Counted from the first letter of the stretch, positions 29,105 through 41,037 are shown. The stretch is 64,000 nucleotides of DNA from Trichomonas vaginalis G3 (GCF_026262505.1 NC_067207.1:7138252-7202251), one strand, 5' to 3'. The notes: generated from the sequence alone by a model not told the origin. Numbers and translations: made by a program.

Positions 29105-31521
29105 TTATGCTCTATGCTTATTAAAGACAGGGATGAGACTCACAAGTTGCAAGCACTTGATTTGATGATAAATAAAATCATCGTTTGTTTCTTGATCACT
29201 TTGTGGATTTGAGATATAATCAAGCACTTCAATGGTTTTACTATCTTCAATTTCAGTAGTGTTATCATAATGAACTACAACTGACTTTTCTCCAAAATAA
29301 GATTTGCACGATTCTGATAAATTTGTTTTATGAGTTATAAATAAATGACTTCTTTTCGGAAATGCATATGTAACGGTGGATTCAACAGAAAAATTACTGG
29401 GAATATAAATTTTTATTCGATGAAAAACATCTGAAAATGAATATGGGTAAATTCTAATTGTGTTCATATTATTTAAAAAGAAAATTTTTCTTAGATTTAT
29501 GCAATTTCTAAATGCGTGATATCCAATATATGTTACTTTTTGTGGAATTGTAATGCTTTTTAAGTTTGAACAAAATTGAAAGGCCCATATTCAATCATGG
29601 TTACATTTTCTGGAATAGAAATTCTTGAAATTGATGTACAAAAACTTAATAAATTTGGATTAATTTTAATTATTTTTACCGGAATTGTAATATTTACTAA
29701 TAATTTGCAATAACAAAATACACCTGAACCAATATATGTAATTTTTTCCGGTATTCTAAATATAGAGAGATTTGTACAGTTGCTAAATGCATAATTTCCA
29801 ATAGATGATAATTTTTCTGGTATTGTGATATTTGTAAGACTTATACAATAGCTAAATGCATAATCTCCAATATATAATACTCTTTCTGGTAATATAATAG
29901 TTTTGATCTGAGTACAATTACTGAATAGCATTGTATAAATATATTGCACCTTCTCAGGAATTGTAATATTTACCAATGATGAACAATATTGAAAAGCATA
30001 TGGTCCAATTTCTTTAATTGTATTTGTGAGGGTGATATTTGCTAATGAAGAGCAATTATAAAATGCATAATTTCCAATATCTACTAACTTATTAAGGATC
30101 GTAATATATTTTAATGAGCAGCAATTACCAAATGCCCACCATCCAAGAGATGTTATGTTTCCTAGAAAGATAATACTAGTTAAAGATGTACAACCTGAAA
30201 ATGTAGATGATTCAATCTTTGTCACTTTGTCTGGAATTACAATTCTTATTAATGATATGCAACCCATAAATGCTTGAAGGTTAATAATTTCAACATTTTC
30301 TAGTATCGTGATTTCTTTTAATGATATACAATATGCAAAAGCTGCATTTTGAATTTGCGTTACATTTTCTGGAATAGTGATATGCTTTAATGACTTGCAT
30401 AGACAAAATGCAAAAGTTCCAATTGTTTTGACATTTTTTGGGATCGAAAAATATTCTAATGAAGTGCAATTATTGAATACATTATGATCAATAGTTGTGA
30501 TATTTTCTGGGAAAGAAATAATTGCTAGTGATATACAATCTTGAAAGGCACCATATCTGATATATCTGACATTTTTGGATATCGAAACATTGATTAATGA
30601 AATACATCTATGAAATGCATCAAGTCCAATATCAGTGACATTTTCAGGAATTGCAAATTTTGTTAAGGAATGACAGGAATAAAAGGTATATGATTCAATT
30701 TTTGTTAATGTATTTGGAATAGTAATATCTTTGAGATATTTGCAATTAGAAAATGCATAGCTTCCTATTTTTGTTATATTTTTATGAAGTTTAATTGATG
30801 AAATATTAACATTATTAAAGCAATAATCAGAAATGGTTGTTACATAATTAGGAACAATGTATTCATTTTCTGAGTATGTTTGAACAACCCAAAATAATGT
30901 TGAATTATTTGTTCCGCTGTATAATGATGCTGACTCAACTTTATAATATGGGTTTTCAGGATCAATAGTTATGTTTTCTATCGGACAATTATAAAATATT
31001 CCATATCCAAATTCTAGAGATTTTGTAATGAAAAATGAAGAAATTTTTGTGAAACCAAAGCAAGTATGTTCAATTCTTTTTAAATTAGAATTTGAGGAAA
31101 TATTAAAAGATATCAAACCACTACCATAAAATGCATTACTATTAAGAATTTCTACTGAATCTGGTAGATTAATTGTTTTTAAATTTGAATTGGAACTGAA
31201 GCAATTACTTCCTATTCTTGTTATGTTTGGGGGTAGAATGACCGTTTCCAGATAACTACAGTATTCAAAGATCGATTCATTCAAAGTTCCAAGTAATTTG
31301 CATTCACTGAGATTTGCAATTTTGAGGGAAGTTCTATAAAAACTGTATTTATCAATCCTTGTAATTTGGCTATTTTCTTTAAATTGAAGTGACTTTATAT
31401 AATATTGACAGTTTTGAAATGCAAAATCATTATAGCTTTTGCTTTGTATTGCTGTTACATTTTTATGGATAAAAAATTCTCCTCCGAAATCTTTAGAACA
31501 GCCTGTAATAACGAGAGAGGG
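29105..31521 (-). pseudogene. BspA-like leucine-rich-repeat surface protein, broken
   Basis: Reads leftward. The frame is open from 31521 (after a TGA) with no clear ATG, so the 5' end is lost or altered. About 25 repeats of the TpLRR/BspA type follow: units such as IGDYAFSYCISLTNITIPEK and IESYTFYSCHSLTKFAIPEN. At about 29570 one T is missing; the next frame continues with QFCSNLKSITIPQKVTYIG and HAFRNCINLRKIFF to the stop at 29105. No transmembrane anchor is visible at the C terminus. BspA-like proteins are a very large surface-protein family in T. vaginalis. Confidence 0.88.
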
Positions 31522-32496
31522 TCAAAGTTGCTATTTGTCACTTTTCCACAAGAATATAATGGGGAAAAAGTTATCATATAGTTGATCTCATTCACTGAGG
31601 TGAGAGATGCATGTATTGTAATGGGATAAACAGTGGGATTGCTGCTCTAAGTCCTAGGTTCGAGACACATTGGCTTTATTTTTCTCTTTTTTATTGACGT
31701 AAACTATTCAATTTTTGTGTTCTCCATTCAAATTTCAGAATTTTTTTTGCAGATTTCACGCTACATTCGAAGTTACCTTTTGTAACAACCACCACTGCCT
31801 ACGAAAGACGAAAGTGTGTCACGATTTCACCCGGAAATCCGATGGTTGTTTAAGAGTAAGCACTTTTGGCACCTACTCCTGTAATAACTTGATTAGAATT
31901 ATCAAGATATTCAAGAGATGCAATGCATGCACTTTGATAAAGTAGAAAATATAACAAATTCAATTAATTTTATTTTTTTAATACCTATAATCATTAAAAT
32001 CATATATTTATAAATGAATATGCGAAACTACTACTATTTTGAAGTAAATTGTATTATTTTACATTAATTAAAACTTATAAAGTTATCATTATTTGGTATC
32101 TAAAAGAATAGACACGACTTTATTGTAAATTAAAATTGAAACTTAGAATTAATAATTAGAAAAGCTTTCATATTTCATTTATGATATGCTTGAAATGGAT
32201 TTTTAATAATCTACTTAATGGGACTTCGTTTTTACATTTTGAAAATCTTTGATTACATATGATCAGAATTTTATATTTTCAATGAATTCATTGAAATATT
32301 TAAGGTTTTAAGATTGAAAGGGATAATACACCATGACATTTGGATTCCCATCAGAGAAAAATGTCTTAAGGCATTTTCTTATAATGCTTTATCATGATGA
32401 CAAAATTGTTTTTATTCATTGTAATTATATGCTTGATTACTTAAATGTACAGTGTGCCATAGTAATATTCATGTAAAAATAATGAGTTATAATTTA
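31522..32496. other. Intergenic, tRNA-like fragment and possible gene relic
   Basis: A GGTTCGAGAC B-box-like string at 31657-31666 with AGTGGG 20 bases upstream and T runs after it is a weak Pol III-like fragment. A GC-richer patch (31740-31930) encodes coding-like stretches in broken frames on the minus strand, probably a relic. The rest is AT-rich with no support. Confidence 0.3.
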
Positions 32497-32500
32497 TTAA

Positions 32501-32825
32501 GGGTAAACTTATCACTTTCTCTCAATTTTTTTGACAAATAAGCATTATATCCCTGCATTCTATGATAAAAAGGTAATAGTTGTGACACTTTTTTCGGACT
32601 TATAAATAAGCCCGAAAAAGTATCAGGCAACTATTAATATATATATATTCACTTTTTAATCGTCGTCCCTACTCTCAAAAAGTGACTAATATATTTTGAA
32701 TATATTTGATCAGGGAAAAGTTATTGTAAGCCACTATATAGGGCATAGTATTATTGTTATCTTTGATATTCCGATAAAGATATATTGATTTTGAAAGACT
32801 ACGTTAGAAAGTGGTAAGTGCACCC
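32501..32825. mobile_element. TTAA-flanked MITE, 325 bp
   Basis: TTAA at 32497-32500 and 32826-32829. Ends GGGTAAACTTATCACTTTCT and, inverted, GGGTGCACTTACCACTTTCT match at 17 of 20 positions. No coding capacity. Confidence 0.8.
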
Positions 32826-32868
32826 TTAAGAAAAATGAAAAATTTTATACAAATAAAAATCTATATTT

Positions 32869-35148
32869 TTATTGATTAATCTTGGTACTTTCTAAGAATG
32901 TCTGCAGTGCTTGTAGAGCAGTGTTGTTGTTCAATCTCTTTACTTCTGCAGCTAGTCTTGCAACAACATCTCCAATCATTCTCACGCAAAGAGCGAAAAC
33001 ATCATTTCCAACATTAGAACCAGCGAAAACAGCTCTTACTGTTCCATCCAAATCAAAACCAACCATTGTCCTTGCTACTTCTACATCACTTGCATCAAGT
33101 AACTGTGGAGATATAAATGCCTTTGCCTTCTTCACGAACTCCTGTTTCATTGGAATTACGTGAGGAGGTTGTGATGCCATTCTTATTGCACTTTCTGTGT
33201 CTCCTCTTGCCAAGTACGAATAGACTTTCGCAACGTGGCAGAGACATCTCACTGTGTTTACTGCGTTTGTTTCAAACAAGTTGTCATCATAGACAGTCTT
33301 GTTGAGTTTCTCGCAGTCTTCAATGAGTTTCTCCAAATTGGACAATCCAATTTCATTAGAAAGAGAAAGAGCAGCGAAAGCAAATCCAAACGCAATTCTT
33401 TGTGTCCTCTGTTCTTTCAATATATCTCCTCGCATGTGGAACTCTTCAATCAAATCAGTGACAAGGCCAACAGCACAATAAATGTCTTCTTTTGAAAGAA
33501 TCTCGTCGTCTGCGAGGCCTTCAACAATTTGGAATCCGTCTTCGAAGTTGCCAATGATTGAAGTAAGTTTTAGACTGCGAACAGAGATAACTGACTCGGC
33601 AATATCTTGTTGGATGAGCTGTCTGGCTGCTTCTCGTCCTTCTAATGATAGTCTGGCAATGGATGGATCAATAGTCAACAAATAATTTGTTAATAATTTG
33701 TGATCTCCGGCAAATGAGAGATAATCGACCGCCCGACCAATGTAAATGGCCGGAAGGAAGGACACAAACTGTCCGATCATGTTTGTGATCGCTGGAGAGT
33801 CCCAGAGTTTGGCGGATTTCAATGCAATGCAAGCGTGGACGATTTCGCATGGATAGATGGTGCATTTAGCAAGTTCTTGGCCACAATACTCGAAATTGAG
33901 TGAAAGAAGAAGTAAAAGTGGCAATATAAATCCGGAATCTGGGAAAACTTGGTTTGCTTCATTGTAAATGGTGTCTTGTACTGAAGCAAGTAATGATATG
34001 TCAATACCACTCGTTGGAGAAGTGAATCGAAGTGGTTGAATCAATGAAAAAATGAAATCTTCAGCGGAAAGGGCAACAGAAGAGTTTGTTGGTATTTCCT
34101 GGCCAACAGCAAAGACCATACATTGCTGGCGGAACGGATCGTCGGTCAATCCTGTTGATACGTCATTTAATAATTTTAGACGGGCTTCTGGAGTTGGTAG
34201 CTCCGTTTTGTTGATGACAAAGGTATTAAGAGCTTCCATGAAATCAAGTAAATCAGATTTCCTCTTGTTTCTTGTGTATTGATCTACAATTTGAGAAACA
34301 ACGTCGTAAAGACCAGATCTTAAGGCAACCCATATCTGTGCCCATGGTGCCATCGCATCTGGATATTTATCTTGTACGTACAAATCGATTGCTTCACGTG
34401 TTTTTGCATTTTTGAGATTTTCTTCAAGAAATTGCTCTTGCATGAACTTAATACTTCCATTAACCATCGCTCTGATGCCATCTGGAAGTGTTGCTTGATG
34501 TCCTATTTCATCTGGGTCTGTAAAGAAGTTTTTATCTAAAATGTAACTGAATGCTTTGAAAAATCCAAATTGAGCTTTAGCATTAGGTTCACCATTAACA
34601 GATACTTCCTTTAATGCATCTAACGAGTCTGAAATAACTTGGCATGGATCTTGAAAAGATGATATTTTTCTTGCGTATGTTTCTGCACGGGATTGATTAG
34701 GAAGAATTGTACTTGTTTCCGATGGGAAGTAATTTTTTGACATATTTACAACCAAACGATTTTTTCTTGTTTTTGTGACTTCTTCAAGCGCGTCATCAAG
34801 GAGTTCATGCCATAAATTATCGATTTTTTGCATTCTCATGTATTCTACCTGCTGATTGGCTAGACGTGGATAGTGAATATGCTCATAAGTTAATGTTTTA
34901 TCGCCATTCTTGTTTTCTTTTGAGGATTTGTTTTCTTCAGCGATGATAGAATTGATAATATTCTCTATTCTAGCAGAATCTACTCCATTCTGAGCTAAAA
35001 ACAGCCTTCCTTCGATTGAATAATCGTCTGATGTAGCTACTTTATCAAAAAATCCACCAATTTGATTGAGACCAATGCTATTTAATGTTCCACTCTTGCG
35101 TCCACTCTCTAGGCATTCAGCTTGCCTGAAAAGTTCTTCAAGAGACAT
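32869..35148 (-). CDS. NUP93: Nucleoporin Nup93/Nic96 family
   Basis: A scaffold subunit of the nuclear pore inner ring. Start taken at the ATG at 35148 (MSLEELFRQAECLE); an upstream in-frame ATG at 35187 would add 13 residues unlike the family. N-terminal LEELFRQAE helix followed by a coil, then an all-helical solenoid. TDDPFRQQCMVFAVG...SAEDFIFSLIQ is the Nic96 signature (normally EDWLWLKL). About 759 residues, close to the family length. GGACGATA lies shortly upstream and resembles a trichomonad promoter motif. Confidence 0.85.
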   Translation of the reverse strand: MSLEELFRQAECLESGRKSGTLNSIGLNQIGGFFDKVATSDDYSIEGRLFLAQNGVDSARIENIINSIIAEENKSSKENKNGDKTLTYEHIHYPRLANQQVEYMRMQKIDNLWHELLDDALEEVTKTRKNRLVVNMSKNYFPSETSTILPNQSRAETYARKISSFQDPCQVISDSLDALKEVSVNGEPNAKAQFGFFKAFSYILDKNFFTDPDEIGHQATLPDGIRAMVNGSIKFMQEQFLEENLKNAKTREAIDLYVQDKYPDAMAPWAQIWVALRSGLYDVVSQIVDQYTRNKRKSDLLDFMEALNTFVINKTELPTPEARLKLLNDVSTGLTDDPFRQQCMVFAVGQEIPTNSSVALSAEDFIFSLIQPLRFTSPTSGIDISLLASVQDTIYNEANQVFPDSGFILPLLLLLSLNFEYCGQELAKCTIYPCEIVHACIALKSAKLWDSPAITNMIGQFVSFLPAIYIGRAVDYLSFAGDHKLLTNYLLTIDPSIARLSLEGREAARQLIQQDIAESVISVRSLKLTSIIGNFEDGFQIVEGLADDEILSKEDIYCAVGLVTDLIEEFHMRGDILKEQRTQRIAFGFAFAALSLSNEIGLSNLEKLIEDCEKLNKTVYDDNLFETNAVNTVRCLCHVAKVYSYLARGDTESAIRMASQPPHVIPMKQEFVKKAKAFISPQLLDASDVEVARTMVGFDLDGTVRAVFAGSNVGNDVFALCVRMIGDVVARLAAEVKRLNNNTALQALQTFLESTKINQ

Positions 35149-35600
35149 CCTAAAATTTTTTATCGTCCGGCACCAAAAATAAATCACAATACAAATTCAC
35201 GTTTAAATGATAAAAATTGCATATACACAGTATTGCGTTAATTCTTCCCATACAAATTTTCTTCCAATTCATTGTTTTTCCAAATTTTCAATTCAGAATT
35301 ATTCATAATCGACGCGTAAGTCCATCTTTAGTCATTTTTGTGTCAATTATGACATATTGATTATAAGATATTTGGCATATATGAAAATTTTTATGAGTTC
35401 ATTTTATAAAAATAACATAGATTTGATTGTTAATAGAAAGATGTTTAGGATTATAAGTTTCTAGTTAATAGCATTTACTACGTAAGTAACTAGAATTGAT
35501 TTATCAATAATATTTGTATTTTGCAATAATGGAGACTGTATAATTTAAAAAAATCGATACTTGAATGTATTATGAAGGAGGAGCATTCTTTTGAGGATAT
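35149..35600. other. Intergenic, no gene seen
   Basis: AT-rich spacer between Nup93 and the CEP44-like gene; promoter of Nup93 at the left edge. Nothing else supported. Confidence 0.5.
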
Positions 35601-36011
35601 CTAGAATTTTGTACCATAACTTCGAACAGCTTTGGCAGCATTTAGTAAAAATTCCGTTTTTTGGAGTGCAAATTTTGGTTTGAAAAAGTTTATAACCGAT
35701 AATTTTGTTGAAAAATTGCATTCTTCTTTTAATATTTTCATAGAATTCGTAACAAACTCTTGATCAGTTGCTGTTTGCATAGCATATCCTTTTTCTGCTA
35801 TCTTAGAAACTAAATTTTGATTATATTCTAGAATTAGAAAATGCATTATTGGCAAATATATAGATGGATCACCATTTTGAAGAAGTTCTTGATTCCATCT
35901 ACCAGAGTATTTCATATTTCTGAGTTCTGTTTTCAAAGCACGAATTTGGGAATCTACCTTCGGATCACTCATGAATTTTAAACGTGCACTTTTTTTGTAT
36001 TTTAGATTCAT
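35601..36011 (-). CDS. CEP44-domain protein
   Basis: A 136-residue frame; an internal ATG at 35972 (MSDPKVDSQIRAL) is an alternative start. The core ELLQNGDPSIYLPIMHFLIL, EYNQNLVSKIAEKGY and FKPKFALQKTEFLLNA follows the CEP44 N-terminal domain of centrosome/basal-body proteins, where GDP...LPI and the FL motif are conserved. Human CEP44 is about 390 residues, so this is a domain-only version. Role at basal bodies is inferred from the family. Confidence 0.75.
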   Translation of the reverse strand: MNLKYKKSARLKFMSDPKVDSQIRALKTELRNMKYSGRWNQELLQNGDPSIYLPIMHFLILEYNQNLVSKIAEKGYAMQTATDQEFVTNSMKILKEECNFSTKLSVINFFKPKFALQKTEFLLNAAKAVRSYGTKF

Positions 36012-36134
36012 TTACTTCACATGAGGATACAAACACATAAATACGTGATCTGTACCATAATGCATGCAAAGTAACTGTAATTTATAAGTCTACATGATCA
36101 TATATTTTCATTGTTTGTTTAATTTGGAAAATAA

Positions 36135-36713
36135 TTGTATTTTAAATATTTAGAAAAGAATGGAATACTACAATATTTATACAATAATCGCGGATCCGCT
36201 TATTACCAAACCATTTCTCTTGAGGAATCTGATCATTATGAAGACCACCCTGTCACCAAAGCATTTGATTTTAATTTTTCTCCATTGGATTATTGGATTT
36301 CAAACAACAATCATGGATTTTTTTCAGTTTGCTTTCCTTGGCATTATCTTACAATTGAATCTTTCGAAATCACAACATCAAGCCTTCCATGCCGCCCAGT
36401 CAAGATCGGAGCAGAAGTTAGTGATAATGGAAGAGAGTACAAAGGATATCAAGAATACAATTATTCTATGGGAGAATCCGAAACAAGGCAATTTTTGTTT
36501 AATTACAATTCAAGTTTTGTTAGATGCTTTAAGCTTTATACTTTAAAGTCAGCTTGTAATCCAAATGCAGGATCAGATATAAATCAAATTGAATTTTTTG
36601 GAAAATTTTTTGACATAGATCTTTTTGGATGTCCAGGAGCAAAACACTATACTTTCTGCTATTGTCAAAGCATCAGACCAATTCATATTTTCCTTATTTT
36701 TTCAATTTTATAA
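36135..36713 (+). CDS. F5/8 type C-like domain protein, copy 1
   Basis: The open frame begins without an ATG (after a stop, TTG at 36135) just past TTTTAAATATTTAG. From EKNGILQYLYNN it shows the discoidin-like pattern: VTKAFDFNFSPLDYWISNN, GFFSVCFPWHYLTIESFEI, RPVKIGAEVSDNGREYKGY, SSFVRCFKLYTLKS, GSDINQIEFFGKF. About 70% similar to the copy at 40441 by eye. It ends in a hydrophobic tail (IHIFLIFSIL). The lack of an ATG in all three local copies suggests a lost 5' exon, an unusual start or pseudogenes. Confidence 0.6.
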   Translation: MYFKYLEKNGILQYLYNNRGSAYYQTISLEESDHYEDHPVTKAFDFNFSPLDYWISNNNHGFFSVCFPWHYLTIESFEITTSSLPCRPVKIGAEVSDNGREYKGYQEYNYSMGESETRQFLFNYNSSFVRCFKLYTLKSACNPNAGSDINQIEFFGKFFDIDLFGCPGAKHYTFCYCQSIRPIHIFLIFSIL

Positions 36714-36895
36714 TTTTTTTTATTAAAAATGTATATTATTGAAACCTGTTAATCTTAAAACAAGATGAGTTGTCTAACCATATGGAATTTTATAATCTTT
36801 CATCCTCCAATTGTTGTCCTGCAAATATTAGTCTTTGTTGATCTGAAGGCATGCCTGTTTTGAGCTGAATTACAGCTTTCCAAATTTTCAATTTT

Positions 36896-37336
36896 TCAAA
36901 TGAGATCTATATTTTCAATACTTAATGGTCTTCCAGTAAGATCCTTTATTGTAAGAGTATTTTCTGATTTTGGTTGAGATATATTTTGATAGAATGAAAA
37001 TAGTGAATCAAGAACAAAAATTCCGAAGATTATTGTAATCGTTTTAGAAATTTCAGCTGCCTCTTCTTGAGTTTTAAATTCCTTTAGGTGTGAACGACTT
37101 TGCATCATCAACATTTCAGCTTTTCCATGATATTTTGCATGGACTTAATTGTGCAAAACTAAGAATTTTGGCCTTCTGCTGAGGGGTCCTAATGAATTAG
37201 AATGCATCATTATCAACATGGCCAGATAAATTTTTAAATCAAATAGAAAATGAGCTGAAATTAAGTTTATGACATCTAATTCAACAATTGAATATTTGTA
37301 TTCAATTTTAGGGAAAAATTGTGAAATGTTACACAT
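36896..37336 (-). pseudogene. Membrane-protein fragment with in-frame stop
   Basis: Two frames, 37336-37145 and 37114-36896, are in the same phase, separated by a single TAA at 37145. The combined stretch has a hydrophobic segment (FDLKIYLAMLIMMH), a helix (RSHLKEFKTQEEAAEIS) and a second hydrophobic stretch (ITIIFGIFVLDSLF). It is probably a remnant of one of the large multi-pass proteins of trichomonads. Family not recognised. Confidence 0.4.
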
Positions 37337-37984
37337 TCAATAATCCATGCCAACAGTCGAAAGTTTTATATAGTATTTGGACAATTGAAAACTTTTTCAC
37401 TCATTGAATTTTTACACAGTTTTCTTAAAATTTGAATCTTTTTCCATATTTGAATACAGAAATTGCGTTTTTTTCTTCTCTGGAATCAAGTTAATTATAT
37501 TAAATCATTTTATATTCTCTCAAATTTACCATATAAAATTATTTGTTTAAGAAAATTTCCATAAGATAAGAAGGATTTCTTATTATTTATGTCGTTATTA
37601 AAGAGTAATTGACTGCTATAACTTATTCAATTCGAAATTTAATTCAGGAATAATCGAATCCCAGAGATTTTGAATTAATTTTTGAAATATCAAAAACCAG
37701 ATCAAATATGAATGATTTATGCAATAATTTCAAACAATATATAAACGCAAACTTACATTTAATTATTTTTGTTTATCCCAAAAAATCAATTACTACTACT
37801 TTTTCAATAAAATTATGCATTTTGATTTTGAATATCATTCAAAATTTGTGTTTCTAATTGAAAAAGTGGAAATGAATTTATATTCCCTTTCAAATTAAAT
37901 TTTGTAAAGATTTCAATTATCGGTCTAAATATTTTCATCGCAATCTATTCTATTTCTCCGAAATATTCGGATATCAAATATACC
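37337..37984. other. Intergenic, no gene seen
   Basis: AT-rich spacer before the beta-helix-like gene. Nothing supported. Confidence 0.45.
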
Positions 37985-39095
37985 ATGCGTTTTCCCAATC
38001 AAAATATGTATGAACCTGATTTTGAAAGATTTTCATGCTTTCTCCTAAAATATTCTCAAATTAATTATGCAAACTTCAAAACTTAGGAATATATTATCAT
38101 TTGATGTATTTAATGCACGCTCATATACTTTGTTTTTTCATAATTCAATTAAAGATTGGAATAGATACTTCAGTGATCCACCAACAATTACAAATACTGA
38201 TGGTTCAAAACAGTTTTATAAAGCATATCCAACTGGAAAATATTTTGTTACAGACTGTAAATTTGGTGACATAAAGTTAACATGTATCTGGATTAAATCA
38301 ATAGGTCCAAACTATTTAGGAATCAGTGAAACAGAATTTAATAAATGCAGTTGTGATGGTGGAGTTCCATGCACAGTCTTTCGAAATGGATCATTTTTCC
38401 AATGTCGAGTTACAGGAATAAACTGCACAGTTAGAGCTACAACAAATAATGGCATTCACACATCAGTTGAAGCTAGACAGAATAGTGATGATCTAAATCT
38501 CATCGAAGAATCATCAATTTCAGGTTATACAAGTGAAACAGGAGGTGCTGTGATTAGTAATTGGTACAGATATATTTCATTTGTCTTAACCAATGAAAGT
38601 AACTGCAAAACAAACTATAATGTTGGATATCTTATTTTGAATGATCCATCAGGAACATCAAACATAAACTTTTGTCAATTTATCACAAATGAAGCAGATT
38701 ATATATGTTATAAACACGCAAATTCACAACATTTTATTCATTGCACTAATTATTTGAATAGTTCTTATTCTTCGACAAAGACTACTTCTCCTGGAGTAAT
38801 ATATATTGGGTATGCGAATTCTCTCATTTATATTTCTAATTCAGTAATAAAGGAAAATTCAGGGCAAATTTTATTATATACATATTATTCGAATATCATT
38901 ACTGATAAATGCTTTATTGAGAATCCAAAAATTGTAATGACAGCTTCAGGAAATGGAGATATTCAATTTAATAATAATAACATAATCTCTCTTTGTATTT
39001 TAGTTAAGACCAAATACAAAACTATTTTACAAAACAAATACTGCAAAAGAAACGGCAATAATAGCCTATATTCCGTTGTCTTTTTTATAACATAA
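37985..39095 (+). pseudogene. Beta-helix-like surface-type protein, one-base insertion near the start
   Basis: An ATG at 37985 opens MRFPNQNMYEPDFERF and runs through INYANFK to a stop. The next frame, open from 38067, continues LRNILSFDVFNARSYTLFF. One extra base near 38075 separates them. The body (about 340 residues) has repeating short strands with Asn/Ser turns (CKFGDIKL, CSFFQCRVTG, INFCQFITNEADY, ISNSVIKENSG), the look of right-handed parallel beta-helices. No signal peptide or membrane anchor in the visible part. A trichomonad-type family of unknown function. If the downstream ATG at 38067 is used, a shorter intact protein could still be made. Confidence 0.5.
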
Positions 39096-39376
39096 ATCAT
39101 CGAATATATCTTTCTATAAAAATTTCTGATTTTTCAAAACTAATAATATTTGCACTCCTTGCTTGGTTAAGAATCTTCTTTCTGCTTATCATTCAATCCC
39201 TAGAAATCTGTTATTAGACATGAATTTTGGAGTCAATTTTTTTACCACTTGACTTTAAATCAAATTTATAACAACGAGTCTGAATGTTCATCGAGTATTA
39301 ACCTTAAACAATATAGTTTCAGGTCAATTGTACCATATGCCAATGGATCAATTTTCACAGACAAAAACTATATTAA

Positions 39377-39508
39377 AATAAGAACAAAAGAACCACTTGG
39401 TACTTTTTGACGTTCTTTCAATTTATATCCCAGTCACCATGTAGAGTCTAACGTGGCTGCTATACTTTTTTCTATTAAAATTAAGTATAGAAAGTTGCAA
39501 ATGCACTC
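39377..39508. mobile_element. Degenerate TTAA-type MITE
   Basis: TTAA at 39373-39376 and 39509-39512. The right end TAGAAAGTTGCAAATGCACTC and internal CTATACTTTTTTCTATTAAAA match the 54495-54700 element with many changes. Confidence 0.5.
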
Positions 39509-39534
39509 TTAAATCTTTCGTTTTTTCCTGTAAT

Positions 39535-40080
39535 TGTATATTAAGTTTTTAGAAAAGAATTGAGTACTACGATACTTATACAACTTTCATGGAACTGCTT
39601 ATTACTAATTTATTTCTCTGGAATCTGATCATTTAGACGATCGCCATATATATATATATAAACAAGGCTTTTGATTTTGATTATTCTCTAACATTATATT
39701 ACAAGTGAATCATTCGAAATAACAATAGCAATCTATCCATGTTGTCCAGTCAAGAAAGGGGAAGAAGTTAGTGATAATAATAGAGAGTGTTTCATAGATA
39801 CCCATAGCAAAATAGAGAGTTAGACTACGATTTTGCTATTGGTATATATGAAACAAAGCCATTTTTGTTTAATTACAATACAAGCATTATTAGATGCTTA
39901 AAGTTTTATACTTCAAAGTCAGCTTGTGATGACAATGAAGGATCAGATATAAATCAAATTGATTTTTTTGGATTTTTTTTTTGACATAAATCTTTTTGGA
40001 TGTTCAGAGGCAAAGCACCATACTCTCTTCTATTGCCATAGCATCAGACTAATCCATATTTTCCTTATTTTTTTTTTAAT
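39535..40080 (+). pseudogene. F5/8 type C-like domain protein, degenerate copy 2
   Basis: The DNA aligns with copies 1 and 3: same TTTTTAGAAAAGAATTGAGTAC start, ESDH-like region near 39625, GGATCAGATATAAATCAAATTG near 39940, and the hydrophobic tail. Frame is broken many times, with a TATATATATA expansion near 39650 and a duplicated patch near 39790. Confidence 0.75.
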
Positions 40081-40440
40081 TTTATAAAAATTTTATTAAA
40101 AATTCTTTAGGATACACTACTTTTTCCAACATTTAGAAAACATGCATGACCACCTACCAAGGATCCTAAAATTGGCGTTTTCTGCGCACAGGCAACTTGA
40201 GTTTTTGTGCCGGCAAATGAATAGCGTAGATAGTTTCCTCATATAAAGGCATACTTATCCTTAGAGTTTGACGGGAATCCAAAGTGATTTATTTCTGCAT
40301 TTCGAAATCAAATGCAATCTTAATTCATGATTAAACTGCATCCATGCAAGTTAATTATTCTTTTCTCCTGGTTTGAAAACCGATATAGTTTTCTGATCTA
40401 TGAAACCCGAATAAAGGTAAAAAATAAAAAATTATGATGC
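40081..40440. other. Intergenic, no gene seen
   Basis: A slightly GC-richer stretch (40130-40330) with no open frame or recognisable RNA. Confidence 0.35.
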
Positions 40441-41037
40441 TTGCATTTCCTTCCATATTTGCATTTTAGCTATCTAGCTAAGAATGGCATACTGCGATAC
40501 TTATATAATCTTTATGGAAATGAATACTATGAAACTATAGTCCTTGATGAATCAGATCATTTTTCAAATTTCATTGTTAGAAATGCTTTTGATTTTAATT
40601 TTTCGGGTTACTCGTATTGGGGATCAAACACAAATCAAGGATATTTTTCTGTTTGTTTCCCTTTTCATTATCTTACAATCGAATCTTTTGAAATCACGAC
40701 AACTTCCCATCAGTGCCGTCCAATAAAGTTTGCAGCAGAAGTTAGTGAAAATGGAAGAAATTACAAAGGTTATCAAGAATATAATTATGCTATGGGAATT
40801 TCCGAATCTCAAAAATTTTCATTTAGCTACAATACAAATTTTGTTAGATGCTTCAGGCTTTATACTCTTCAATCAGCGTGTGCAGGTAGTTCAGGATCAG
40901 ATATAGATCAAATTGAATTTTTCGGTAATTTTTTTGAAATAAATCTAGTTCAGTCTCCAAAACCAATATACTTAACTTGCTGCTATGGTCGATACTTTGT
41001 ATCAATCGACTTTTTACTCATTTTTTCAATTGAATAA
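40441..41037 (+). CDS. F5/8 type C-like domain protein, copy 3
   Basis: Frame open from a TTG at 40441; the domain begins at about 40471 (YLAKNGILRYLYNLYGNEYY). It then follows the same order as copy 1: VRNAFDFNFSGYSYWGSN, YFSVCFPFHYLTIESFEI, RPIKFAAEVSENGRNYKGY, FVRCFRLYTLQSA, GSDIDQIEFFGNF. Ends in a hydrophobic segment. Domain type is associated with carbohydrate or lipid binding at the cell surface. Lack of an ATG as in copy 1. Confidence 0.62.
   Translation: MHFLPYLHFSYLAKNGILRYLYNLYGNEYYETIVLDESDHFSNFIVRNAFDFNFSGYSYWGSNTNQGYFSVCFPFHYLTIESFEITTTSHQCRPIKFAAEVSENGRNYKGYQEYNYAMGISESQKFSFSYNTNFVRCFRLYTLQSACAGSSGSDIDQIEFFGNFFEINLVQSPKPIYLTCCYGRYFVSIDFLLIFSIE

Noticed and set aside
31627-31700. 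Second tRNA-like/Pol III fragment
   Set aside because: B-box like GGTTCGAGAC is present, but the spacing to AGTGGG is only about 20 bases and no cloverleaf can form; too weak to call.
31715-31945. 76-codon open frame, plus strand
   Set aside because: No ATG, no recognisable domain; minus-strand frames in the same patch look more coding-like but are broken.
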